Positions 12,486-25,888 of a stretch of 64,000 bases of DNA are shown piece by piece. How positions within the stretch are numbered: position 1 is the stretch's first letter; each line of letters opens with the position of its first letter. Location: assembly GCA_003260075.1 (NCBI GenBank), contig QLIY01000082.1, positions 62,001-126,000 on the forward strand, in the 5' to 3' direction. The notes beneath the pieces were generated by a model. It was not told the origin of the DNA, searched no databases, and saw only the letters and a program-made list of their open reading frames with translations. Source of the stretch: Phallusia mammillata. Its lineage: Eukaryota; Chordata; Ascidiacea; Phlebobranchia; Ascidiidae. Made by a program: the position numbers and the translations under genes.

Positions 12486-12994
12486 ATTTAGTGATTTAAC
12501 ATGAAGTTGTTGAATCTTGCTACAAAAGCTTCAAAACAATAACATGCAATATTTAGTTACACATACACTTTGTGTGTATGGCATCACAAAAGGCACAGCT
12601 AAATTACAGACACATTGATACAAACCGTCAGAGATAGTTGATTTTTTTGACACAAAATTGCACAGTATTATGTATACAAAATGTTTTATCATTTTACAAT
12701 GCTAAACTAAAGCATGTACAATAGTGTGCACCCACCATTGGAAGGGTTGGGAAAACAGTCCTGGCGTTGTTGGTAGGTTACCACTACTCTGGGTGAAGTA
12801 ATAACACTTACACGGTTGTTATCCATTGCTTCATCAAAATGTGCCTTCATTTCAACCACCTTTTAAACCATCAGAAAATGTAGTGAACTCCTATTCTTTT
12901 TAATATCTTCTGCATATATGACTACTTAGAAACATAGGACATAGTTTTTTTAATATTTAAGAACATTATTTCCAATAAACTGCCCCATTGACAG

Positions 12995-13092
<98 letters not shown>

Positions 13093-13291
13093 TAAAAAAA
13101 ATCAAACCTAAATTCCTGACCTAAATTTTTAACAGTTAAATCTCCATTCAATTATTTTCATTGGTCTAAAATACCCACATCTTCACGAAGCTTGTTCATT
13201 GCATCTTGTACTTTCATTTCTGCTTCTTTCTTTTTGTATAACATTTGCATTGTGAAATGGGTCTTACTTCTTTGGCAATTAAAATGATCTT
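11819..13291 (-). pseudogene. Truncated tandem paralogue of the neurabin 3' end (pseudogene or small gene)
   Basis: Four exons mirror neurabin exons. 13179-13291 matches exon 16 (FTMQM.., NKLRED). 12736-12859 matches exon 17 (SPRVVVTYQQRQDCFPNPSN). 12130-12254 matches exon 18 (DSPALNT...LMDHMLDS). 11819-11929 matches the last exon (QKIKDQKARPKTKN..., stop TAA). All four are open, with GT/AG sites, and phases between them are compatible. A decayed copy of exon 12 lies at 13609-13691, with a frame-shifting leader and no good donor. Exons 13-15 and 19-22, including the SAM core, are absent. Homology continues into intron (to about 13900) and 3'UTR (to about 11170), so this is a DNA-level tandem duplication with internal loss, not a retrocopy. 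The AATAAA of the parent is changed here (AATCAA). I see no promoter or convincing start, so pseudogene is the default; an expressed remnant is possible. Confidence 0.65.
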
Positions 13292-13608
13292 CTTTCAAAT
13301 CTGAACAGTCTTTAACCTTTATGTGACAATGAATTAAAATTATATTTTGTCAACATTTAGAGTAGGGACACACAGCGTTTTCACTAAAAGTGTTTATTAA
13401 TTCATGACAATCAAGCAGATATATTAATGTGCATTAAATTTCATACTTGGTTTAGGTTAGTCACACGCCTTTTCGCAAAGCATTAACCAATTTTCTTGTA
13501 TTGTGTATAAACAGGTTGGTTATACATAAAGTTAGTTTGTCGGAAATGACGCTGAACAGCCAACACGAAAGTATAGTTCAGAAAAAGCAGAAAGTGGTGT
13601 TGAAACCA

Positions 13609-13691
13609 CTTCCAACTGTCTACAATCGTCGAACTCCCAGCCATCTGATGAAATATGGTTGTTGATTTCATTATCTACCATAAAACACCGT
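13609..13691 (-). pseudogene. Decayed copy of neurabin exon 12
   Basis: It reads MVDNEINNH.SSDGWEFDD, aligning to [19 protein letters not shown] of the intact exon at 26134-26217. The segment before the Met is one base shorter than in the intact exon, and the GTAAGT donor has become GTGGTT. It therefore cannot be spliced like its parent. Confidence 0.65.
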
Positions 13692-14219
13692 GCTTTTTAT
13701 TTGCATGTAAAGTTACAAGGTGAAAGTATGTGATTCACAAACACTTTATCAGGATTGACTTGAACCTGAATTTCAACACTCCCATATTTACACTGTTATT
13801 TATCTTTCTTTACACGAACATGTGTGTACACAGGGTGTGTCTTAATTTGTTATGTACAGCCGCTCCTTCCATATATCTTTCAATGATGTTTTGGCAACAT
13901 TACCAACAAGTAGAGCAACTTATATTTCATGTTGTCATTTTAATGCAAACATCTCCACAACACTTTCCTCGGACCAAGTTTCACTCTCTGCTTTAAACAA
14001 AGTGTTCTATTGTCATCCAAGCGCCTGTATAGGCAAATATATCTCGATTTCAAACAACTTGTGTTTACTCATTTTGAGTTTTTGCTTCTTTATTATTACT
14101 TACTGAAAGCGTTTGTCTCAGTGATTAGGACAACATCAACATGCTTAGTATTAGAGGGACAGATCCTGTAAAAAAATTACATTTTCCTATTGTCATCCAG
14201 TACTAAACACATACCACAA

Positions 14220-17200
14220 ACTTAGATTTAATGAATCAACATCATTTATTGGACACTACATGCCAGGGCAGGAAAAATATAGAAATCATACGCAAGAAAT
14301 TAAACTGAATATAAAAAAACAAACAAAATTATGTTGTAGTCAAGTGCAACTGAGGCATTGGAACTATTCGCCTGCAAGGAATGGTTGATGTTTGTTCATT
14401 TGATCGAGCAGCAACAATAATACGGGATCTTGTCATGCTGAGATACAAGAAAATCTGAAAATACAAAATTTGAAATAAAGATTTCCAGAACACCAAGACA
14501 ACAGACATGCTGCTTTTTTAACAAAGAATTTTTGTAACAGAGAAACAAAATATTTTTACAGTAAGTTACGCTTTTGCAGTCCTTTTACAAACACAAGAAA
14601 GGATTGTTAACAAAGGTGGGACATAATTAAAATTCATGAACCAGTATGCTAAAAGTGCAAGGTAATTACACTTTATTGCAAACATTTTTAACAACCGTTG
14701 TTGTCGTCTTCAGTGCAAAATAACTTACAAAGACAGCAACTGCTTAATCATACTCATGCCGGGGGGGGGGCAAACTACCTAAGAACTAGTGCAAGGTGTG
14801 CAAAATAACTTACAAAGACAGCAACTGCTTAATCATACTCATGCCAGGGCAGTTATATTTTTGATTAGGACGATTAGAAATGAATGTCTAGCACAGGGGT
14901 TCGGCAACCTTTTAGGCGGCACGTGCCAATTTACTTGTTATTTCCATGTGTTAATGACCTCACGTGCCCATATTTTTCTAAATAATAGTGGTTTGTGCCA
15001 GCAGATATCATTGGGGGGGGGGCGGCAACCTTTTAGGCGGCACATGCCAATTAACTTGTTATTTCCATGTGTTAATGACCTCACATGCCCATATTTTTCT
15101 AAATAATAGTGGTTTGTGCCAGCAGATATCATTAATAAAGAGAATGCAGAGCGTTTTGTGCATGTAAGGCTGAATTTTAAGACAATGACATGATAAAAAC
15201 TTTAAACAAGCAGTGTAACATGTCAAATTGTTACTTCAATATAAACACGCAAATCGGTTGGCGTGCCATCAAAAACCACCTCGCGTGCAAGTGTGCCAGG
15301 GGTTGCCGACCTATGGTCTAGCATTTCCAACTGACATAACATCAACTCAGAAAATGTTTGTTCACCTTTGGAGTTGGATCGTTACAATCAAAATAAACTC
15401 TTTTTTCCTCCTGACTTTTTCTTTTGTTTTCGGGCCTGTTTATCTGCAATTTTCTTCTCCTTTTCATGACGAGTCTTCAAATCCTTTATCTTGCGCTTTA
15501 GTTGGTTTTTGTCACTCTTATCATTGATGCCCATCTCCTGGTAAAATAAGAAATATTTTATTTTAAAACACTCAAGTAGTATTTGTGAGTCAACAGTTTA
15601 ACACACAGAGTATTTATTTTTAAACCAAAAAATCAACTTAAATATAAATTAACATTTTAAGTATGCCTGCTAATGTGGATTATAAAGCTAAAAACAGTGC
15701 CAACAAAACTTGAAAATATTATGAAACACTGTTTTAAACGATATTAAAAACATTGGCTGAAAAAACATGTACCTGTACAGTTTATCACTGTATGACATTA
15801 ACCTACATGCTTTTCGTTTTCATAGTGCAAATCTATTTTTACATTCACCTTTTTATTTAACAGTCAAAACAAAACTTGAAAATGTTGCAAATAACTGTTT
15901 AGCCAATAATATTGCAGAAAAAGAAATACTACTCTGTACAACTTATCGTTGTACATCATTCAACTAGTAATGCAATCTACTCTTACCTTTAACTTTTCAT
16001 TGTCCATGGTGAGGATTTTACTTCCATCGATTTTGCTTGCCAGACAAACTTGCACATAATGACCGAGTTCGGCAGTTTTCAGCCACGATGCAACTTCTTC
16101 AACTGACCACGAAGGGAGATTCAGAATATGATTCGACTCCGATTGAAGATTGACTCTCCGATTTGCTTCAACTGAACCCTGGTTTAATGTTACAAACTTG
16201 TTTTAGAAATTACTTGATTTAATTATATATCTCCATCAGCTTAAATAAAAATAAAATTGTGATTGTTATAATTACTTCAATGATAACAATATTTTATAAC
16301 AAAGTTTAACTGCAAGACGACACATTATATATTAATTAATGGCAACATAGGGATAAGACAAATGTTAAACTTATATTTCCATATAAATTTTATAATCTGG
16401 GTTTTAAAATTGTGAAATTTTGATTGGCTATAAAACTGTTTAGTGAAATTCCAGTGATGTAAAACTATAACATTGTGTGCACCAGATCTGTAGTGAAATC
16501 AAGTAAGAAAAACTTCATTTCCATAAAAAACAAAAACTGATTTTCATTTTTCAACCATTTAATCATATATCACTTCAAGTCATATTCCTGTGGCAAGAAA
16601 AAATCACCCACAAAAAAGTGTAAAAAAGCACCAGAATTTATTCTAAGGCACACAAGCAGTGGTGGGATTCAAATTTTTTCTCAGCCGGTTCTATCACAAA
16701 AAGTCATATTTTTCAGTCGGCTCTGTTACAAAAATTCCATTGACAGTAACCAGTAATGCTAACTGGTTTGCTGATCTCATAAAGGGGGGGGGGCCGGCTC
16801 TGTTACAAAAATTCCATTGACTGTAACCAGTAATGCTAACCGGTTTGCTGATCTCATAAAAATTCGTGAGACGGTTCTATAGAACCGGTGCGAACCGGCT
16901 GAATCCCACCATTTAGTGAGACGGTTCTATAGAACCGGTGCGAACCGGCTGAATCCCACCACTGCACACAAGTATAGTTGCAAAAGTGGTATTAATTGGA
17001 ACAAAGAAAAACTTGCAGGTCAACACTCCTCAAACACATGCAGTGAACAATCGTGCAACATGCACCAGTGCACATTGGGTTGCCATGGTAACACCTCACC
17101 TCGGATGACATGTAGGATATGGTGGAAGCAGCTGATTGGGGCCGGGATGTTCCGGGAGCAACGGGGCTGTAGGTTGTCGTGCTTTCCGAACCGGGGTCCT

Positions 17201-20200
17201 TTGGGTGAGATTATGAAACATGCGGTTAATCATGCACGACATGCAAACAGCTAGTCACAAGGTGGAGTCCGAGAGCAGTGTGGTTTATGTTATGCACAAA
17301 CAAGTGTTTGTTATATTGGGGGACTATTCTTTTTTCATTGCACCAGTTCAGGACATAAAAATTTCCTTGTAAAAGCATTGAGACAATAAATGATAAGTTG
17401 TAGACAGCGCACACTATGGCTGATCTCTCGCCACCAGCTGCACTGATGAGACCTTATATGTGGAAAAAGTGTGCACTGTCTGCAGCTTAATAATATTTCA
17501 ATTTTTTAGTTTTTTAAAAACACTACAGATTTTTGGAGTCTAATTGAGTAAAATTAATGAAACAAACACCAACGTTGAAAACAAAACACAGACAAGCAGT
17601 ACATGGTTAAAAAACAACAGACAAGAAAAACATTCATAAATAAGTTTAATATCAGTCACTTACATTTAAAGCTCGTCGCATGCGAAGCCTCAATGAGGGT
17701 GAATCTTTTTTTAGGGGCACAGGGGTAACGTTATCTCCCCTGTCGTATGGTGGGTTCCCTTCATCAGTGGGCGATTTCAAAGGAGAACTGGACTGTTGTC
17801 TAAAAATAACAGAAGTGTACACTCATACTCCCAGCTTGTTGCTTAGTGGATGAAGACTGTATCAAACCATTTGTCAGTAAATTTAGGTTAATGAAAAAAC
17901 ACCAAGTTACTTCTTCCTTAAGATTTTGAGATATATATTTCTAGCAATTCATACGTTTCAAAACCAATCTTTTGGATGAATTGTCAAAAAAGGTGCCTAA
18001 ATCTATGACAAAAATCATAAAGTATGCCTCTTTTTAGTTTAATATGGGTTCGTCTAACTATCATAAAGTCAAACAATCTGTACACAGTGTTTCTTGAAAA
18101 TGTTTATTTTTGACAAAATCTTTAGTTAACTTACGAAGTATTTGGTGTTCCTCGTTTAGTGAGTGGACTTCCATGCAGGTTTTGTAATTCTTCACCATGT
18201 GCTCTCGGAATCTCAGCCTGTTTAATTAAATGTTAAATTAAACAAATTTGCTCCCAAAACACCAGGACCAGAGCAGATTGACTACAAGTATTTTCGAAAC
18301 TATTTGTTTATCGGAAACCAGAGCATCAGAAAATAACCAGAACCAGAGCAGCTTCTAAAAGTTTTCAAAACAAATTGTTTAACAGACACATTTATTTTTG
18401 GTCACCATTTAATCTTGCATTGTAAAATATAAGCATCAAGTCAATACACTAGCTGCACTGAAAAGACCTTATAGGTCGAAACAGTGTGCACTGTCTGCAG
18501 CTTAATTATTTTTTAAATTGCCTAAAAAAACATTTTTCATTTTATCTTGAATTTAATAAAATTTAGCATTTACAAATTTTTATTTACCAACTTCTAAAAA
18601 CACTATAAAAAACATACTAAAGAGATTAAAGGTTTTAAAAGATATTAATATTCACACCACACACATGCAAGGCATGCAAGTTACATAGGAAAGTTAATTT
18701 ACATGCGAAGATTGTTGTTGCTTGGTGTGTCTTGGACCCTTTAATATTGCACGATATTTCAAGACTGATGTGTCCAGCTGTGATTGGTTCAAATCAGAAG
18801 GAAAATCATTTTCTGTGTCCTGTTTCGCAGCAAAACACAAACGTGGTGGAAATGAAGACAAATAACATCAAAATGAAAACACAAAACAATTCCTCACAAC
18901 ATAATCAGGTCTCTAATTAATAGTGATGGGACGAGTACCCGGTACTCGGTACTCGGTATCGATGGTATCGAACGATTTCAGTGGTATCGATACTCGTACT
19001 CGGTATCGAAATATTTTGTCTCAGTTTTCGATACCAACGTGCGAGTACCGAAGGCCGATTTACACCATAAGAATACGGGCAACTTTACGTCAATATTTGC
19101 TTCGGACAGCACAAAATCGGGAAAAAGTTCCGCCAGGTTACATATATTTTTTTCGCTGTCATGTGGTGATAACATTTTTCGGTATGTGTGTGTGCAAGCC
19201 TGTACCCCGACCATGGCAGATAAATTAGCCAGTGATATACAACTAAGTACAACACTACACTTAAGTACTCGGTAATCATACTCGGTACCGAAGGTATATN
19301 TTAAGTACTCGGTAATCGTACTCGGTACTCGGTATATACATGAGGTACTCGTACTCGGTATCGGTACTCGCTTCAAAACCTGGTATCGTCCCATCACTAC
19401 TAATTAATAACAATTAGGTTATGTGACCAAAAAGTTTATTTGAAAAAAATCTTCGGTCAAAATCGTAGAGTATGGGCACACAACATTTCAAAATTACCAG
19501 CAGCATATGTAAAATTAAGTCAAAAAGTAGAGTTTAGCCACAGTATATGTCTGTCTAAATCCGGCATCTTTTTTTAAAACTAATTTAGTTTTCTTAGACC
19601 AGTTTCAGGTCAAAGCCACAAGTTATGAATTATAACATCACATTGATAACTTATAATTTCTCCCAAAAAATCACATTCCCAACTATTAACAAACAGGCAC
19701 TTCCCAATCAAAACAACCTATCAAGGCCTCAGATCATGAAATTACATCACAAATACTTTTGTTAACATTTTTGTGGTAATATTTCATCAGAGATGCAAAA
19801 GCTTCCAATTATCGCACTTGGATTTTACTAATGGCCACAGGTGTTTATGCTCAGCTTAAACAAATAATCTATCATCTGGACATATGCATCTACTTGGTCA
19901 GGGGGGGGGGTCTTCCAATTATCGCACTTGGATTTTACTAATGGCTACCAGTGTTTATGCTTAGCTTAAACAAATAATCTATCATCTGGACATATGCATC
20001 TACTTGGTCAGAAGTATTAAGATTTTGTGTGTTTCTGGTCCAAGAAAATCTAAGATTTCAGCTAAGATTTACAAGCAAATATTTATCTGACAAAAAAGTT
20101 CGACAATTGTTTGGAGAAATTTGTACCCACTGTTTGTCCCTGTTATGAAACATTACAGAAATATAGAGATTTTTTTATGCAAGCTGGTTATACAGTTAGT

Positions 20201-23200
20201 GTAAACAGAGAGTTGGTTTTAGAATGATAACAAACAGCAAATTTCACACCAGATGAGAACAACCACATTTGTTAGTAATACCCACAACAGATAGAACGGG
20301 TCGCTTAAATCACATGCATTTACCTCAGGGGTGGTTGGTGTTTGTGCTTGCGGGGTTCTTGGGTCAACTTTTGAGTCCAGCATGTCATCGAGACTCGCTA
20401 TGAGACTATCAAATGTCTGTCTCACCGATGGTCGGTCATTGTCGCTGGTGTTTAGTGCTGGGGAGTCTAGAAATATTTAAAAACGTCACAAAAAGTACCA
20501 TAGTAACCAGACATTAAATGGATCGAACCTAGCACAAATTTTCTGTTTTTTTGTGAATTTAATTAAACTTTGACACCTACTAGATCATAAACAACATGTT
20601 GGATTGTTCACAAATTTTCAGTTCAAATAAAAGTCGCAGACACAATATTTAGTGATTTTTAAAGTCACCAACACTTGTTAGTTGCCACAGTGACTGATGG
20701 ACAATAGCTTGCATGATTTTATTGCACTTTCATTGATATCACAAAGTGCAAGAGCATTAACATGGCTTGTCTGAAATTCTTTTCATTATTTACAATGCCA
20801 AATTTGCAACTGGTAAAAAACTTTATTCTTTTCATCATAACACCAGGTAAAAACGGAACAACCCACCATTGGCAAGGTTAGGAAAATATTTCTTCTGGTG
20901 TTGTTGATATGTCGGCACCATTCTTGGCGACGGGGGGGGGGGGGGAAATATTTCTTCTGGTGTTGTTGATATGTCGGCACCATTCTTGGCGACGTATTAT
21001 CACTTGAACGGTTGCTGTTGTTACGGTTTAGTGCTTTTCCATCCACAGTTTCACCCAACCGTTTCTCCAACTCAGCCATCTATTTCAATTAACACGGAAA
21101 TTGAGTAAAAAGCGTAAAATATTTTAAGTCTCCAGCAGTTTAAATACAGTACGTAGATTAGCTAAGAACAAAGGATTTACTTTGATTTATATTGGGCAAG
21201 ATATACCGACTATCTTGTATAAAGTAACCATATAGTAAAAAGTGACTTGCTATAATAACATTAACTAAACTAAATTGTCATTTATCGTTCTGAGTTATAA
21301 AATGTCAACAATTACATGTTGCAGCAATAGCATTTTTGTCTTTAGTTAAGCAATTCTTCTGATCTGTGTCTTACATATTAAGCATTTTAGGTGACAAATT
21401 CACCACAGAAATCCTGACTTGAAAATACCAACACAGTTTCCACAATATAATCCTAGTTTCACTTTATTATTTAGAAGTCCTCACCTCTCCACGAAGTCTG
21501 TTCGTTTCAACCTCATGCATCTTCTCCATGGTGGAAATTTGCATCGTAAAGTTAGTTTCCCTTTTAAGAAATTCGCCTTCCCTACAACAACATACCACAA
21601 GTTCTATATCACGTAGTCAGCTTGGTTTATAACACAACATACCTTTGTTGAAATTCCTTGATCAGTTTCTTCGCTTTATTGTATTTCTTGTCCAACACGG
21701 CAACCTGCTCTTTGGCGCCCTCAAGCTCTGCAATAGTGTTTTTAAGATTCTCTTGCGTTTCTTTTGTGGATTTTTCCTGTTCAGCAATCTGGCAAAGCAA
21801 AAATATTATTGAAAACAGAGCTGGGAAAAATCAACGAAATTTATGTAGCTCTACAAATTTCCTGAAGTAACATTTATGAAACCCTTTCTTTGCGTAAAGT
21901 GTTTTATTAGCAATATATATATTATAATTTTTTCATGAAAAGTATTTTATGTCTAAATGCATTTCATTTGGTCAGTTTAAGTATCAAATAATTTTAATAC
22001 TATCCCATGCAGCCTAAGAAACTTTATAATTTTTGAAGGAAGCCTTTGCATTGACAACTTTGCCCTGTATTGAAACCCAGTAAAGTTGAAATATCATAAA
22101 ATCTCCATGTTACATTGGTGTAAACATTAACTAGAAAAATAATTTTTACACACCTTCTCTCTGAGTTGCTTCAGTTCTGCATCGGTGACCTGTTGTCGTA
22201 GAAACATCTCTCGAACTTTTAACTTATATTCTTCCTCATTCATTCCCTCAACAATCATTTCATCGTTGTCTGGAAGGTCGAATACCTGAAAGTAACAGTT
22301 AAAAATGTAGTTGTAGTTGCTGCACACGATAGTTCTTCTCTGGTTTAACCACACACAAACTTAAATGTAAATCTCCAAACAAACATAAACAGAATGTTGT
22401 CATGGGATATTTGTGGTTAGTTAAAGATAAGTGGCAAATGTTTGTTTGTGATGTTTCGGTCACGAAAGATCTGGGTTCAAGCTGATCTATGTCACTGGAA
22501 CTTTTTGTACTGCTCCTTAGCAGGTTTTTAAATTCCCCCAGGCCCTTCTTAAGAAGACAGTAGTCAATATTAAAAAAACAAAAAAAAACAGGACTATTTG
22601 GCACAATGTTTGAATAATAAATAATGTTTGATTGTCTATTTGAGCTGTTATATTCTTTATAAGGATCAAGGGTCCAACTGGTGACCTCCTACTACGTAGC
22701 TGGCATGTGCAGCATACAAGGCAGGCAACGGTGCTTGTGATTCGACTTTCAACGGGTTTACCACTGAGCCTGTGTAGATCAGTTGGTAGAGTGCGAGCCC
22801 CAGAAAGACTCCTGTCATGGGTTCGAATCCCACCGCAGGCGAGATTTTTCTTGCCTGTGCCTTACTATATGAGCTGCTTAGGTACCATTCAGTATGGCAC
22901 CCTTAAATAAGCCTTGCATACCATGATTAGTCATTAGACTAATAAACCAAACATTTTTACATTTCGTGACAATCACATACCTCAACCTGGGGAGGGGGCT
23001 CCCCTTCGTTGAACAATCCCGATTTCATCACCTCATCTTCATCAGCCTGTTAATATTTAAAATTGTTAATTAAAATATATTAACTATAATGTGTATCTCA
23101 TGTAGAACTTGTTTAAAAACACACAGTTTTGTAAATTCAACATAAGGCAACAGCAAACCTTTGTTAGAAAACAATGTAAGAATAAACAACAAACAAAAGA

Positions 23201-25821
23201 GAATTCGTTAATTGTCATTCATTGTTAGACAATACAGCATCTAATCTGGAACAAATATATTGTTAAATCAGATAATCTGTTAAAACAAATAGCTACAAGC
23301 AAGCTGAAGCTAAAAAGGTAAAAACCATATCAGTTGTTAGTAGATCACCACAAGGTAAAACTGAAAAACCTCAACAACTGGACAAGTACTGATAATAACT
23401 GAACAAAGGTTTCATCCACCAGGTTGCATATTTAACAAATTTGTTGTTTGAATGGTGTTTGAGAAGTTTTTTAAGAACTTGCAAGGAAAAAATGTCAGCA
23501 AAGTTAGTATTTTGTTTAGCATCACTCCAGTTGACTAAAAGATTGTAGAAGGGGTGAGTACTTGTCGAAATTTCTATGAAAATTGTCATGGTAAGGATTT
23601 CAAAGACAAAGCAGACAATCAAGAAAAGTCAAACTACAGAAAAACCTGGGGAAACTTGTGAAAAAGGGTGAAGAGTATTATTTTTTACTTTCAGTTTTTG
23701 CACTGCACACTTTCTATTGTTTAACTGAAAAAAACAACACTCAAAACTTTCGCTACTTTCATCACTGCAAAAATTTTCACAAACTGTTGACCTTCATTAT
23801 TTGGCAGCAGAAGTTTTCCAAGAAGAAAATACATCTCTATCTTCGGTAGAACCAAGAATACTTCCATTTCAAACAAGTTTTTCATGCTAAGTCCTTTTCA
23901 AGATCTTACCAAATACAGTCAGATTTTCAGGATTTTAGATATATCTAATTGGGTTACATACGTGATAAAATCAGACAATAGGCAGAAAAAGAACAAAGAC
24001 AAAGGAATGATTAGAAAGCAGCAACTGGAAAGATATTGGAGGATATAAAAAACACACAAAAATTCAATTGTTTTCAAATTTTTTAATCCTCTCCTTAATG
24101 TTAACATTTTTACATGCCCGAAAGCTGGGTCTACGTTTCACATCACTACTAATTTTGACTGTCGAAGTTTGAAACGGTTTAATCCGCTGTTTTGACACTT
24201 TTGATGTTCTGTGATTTGACAGAATCTGCTTTTTGACAGGAGGTCCAATATGTGAAGATCGAGTGAATTTGCGAGCTGGTAGTTTTATGTTCTTTGTTGT
24301 GTCACGAACACAAAATTCAACTTGGGCTTGGCGCTTTTGTCGTTTGGCGATCAAACGCTTCGAGGCTTTTAACAACTCGCAAACAGAAGACTTGCTGTAA
24401 CTCAGAACCAATTCCTTTAAAGATAAAAGAGATTTACCGCAGAGATACCAATGATTCTGCAGAGGCAAATATATACATCTTGAACTAATAAGGAAGAATG
24501 ACTTGATGTTTTAATAAATTTGAATCAATGAATCAAGCATTAAAGGCCTAATCACTCGTTGTTGCACAGTGTTTTCATTGCACTGTGACGTTCTTGTATT
24601 TGATTCTTTTTTTCATTTGTTTATCGTGCACTGTACTATATGCATTCAGTGTTATTTACCCTAATGAAGACGACCTGTATAGGATGTCGAAACGTCGGAA
24701 TAAAAATACAATCGCCAGAAGAGCTCTATTAACTTGATATTATGCCTGGCAGCAATAATTTACATACAATAAGCATAAGATTCATTGTAGTCTTCATCCA
24801 CCAAGCAACAAGCTGGGAGATTCTAGTCTAAAGTATAGATTACCCAAAGTTTTGAGTTAGCAAAGAAACCAGAATGTTAGTGGGGTCATGCCGGTTAGAT
24901 CAGCAGCAAAAGCATTACAAACCTTTCCAAGCAAACTTTGATTATTTGCTTCCCTTCCAACTATACCCAATCTCAAACCGTCATCAGTATCATGCGATAT
25001 CATTCTCAAACCATCAAAATCAGAATACGGAGCATTGTCTGCTTGCAATACTGGATAATTGGCCACAGTTTGGCCGCGCTGGTTGAGTTTCATAACTTCA
25101 ACACTATCTTTGCGCAACATATAACCCTTTTGTGGGTATTTCGGTGGCGATCCTTCAGACTCTGTAGACTGTTTTGGTGACAGTTCCTGGCTGTTAGCCA
25201 TTTTTTGCTGAATATTTACAATAGTTTGAATTAGCAACCTAACTATATTGCTTTTATGAACAGTAATAGATACTAGAAAATGTTTACCAGATCTAGTTTG
25301 AAAACTTCAAATCAAAAAAACTTAAATTTAACAACAGATATTTTTTTATTTATCTGCAAGTAAGGCCTTAATTTCATAGATTAGTCCACATGTCTTGCAG
25401 TAATTACCAACTACAATCAACTTGAACTTTTTCATGAAATTTAGATAAAAAACTGTTTTGAAATAAAGAAAGCAACTAATTGAAAATCCAAAAATGTATG
25501 AACTTTAAAAGAAATCCTTCCTTAGCTGCATAAAAAACAACATTATTTTACATGACATCAATCTACACACATTCACTACCATCTGTCACTATAATTACTT
25601 TGCAACCAATTACAATTTCAAGCTCTCAGATTGAACCTGTCATAAGCAATGCAACCGTCGATGGCCGTTGCTCCAGGATATGATTAAATCTCATAAAATC
25701 CATCATAAACATAAACAGATAAGAACCTCAACATGCTAAACTCTGTCGTTAACCACTAAAAATTCTCTTGTGGATAAATATGCTTTAAATTGAAACACTA
25801 TATACAGATCTGTTCATAAGT

Positions 25822-25888
<67 letters not shown>

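Noticed and set aside
12966-13151. ORF with about 32 consecutive prolines on the minus strand
   Set aside because: It is the reverse of the 95-base G run, most likely a gap; flanks show no coding features. The same applies to 51431-51712.
18978-19397. 139-codon minus-strand ORF
   Set aside because: It lies wholly inside a TIR element with 8-bp target duplication and reads through TACTCGGTA repeats and an n.
22768-22840. Functional tRNA gene
   Set aside because: The 73-nt unit has good A/B boxes, but the anticodon loop lacks T33, the anticodon stem has a mismatch, and the flanks are shared with another copy, so a tRNA-derived repeat fits better.
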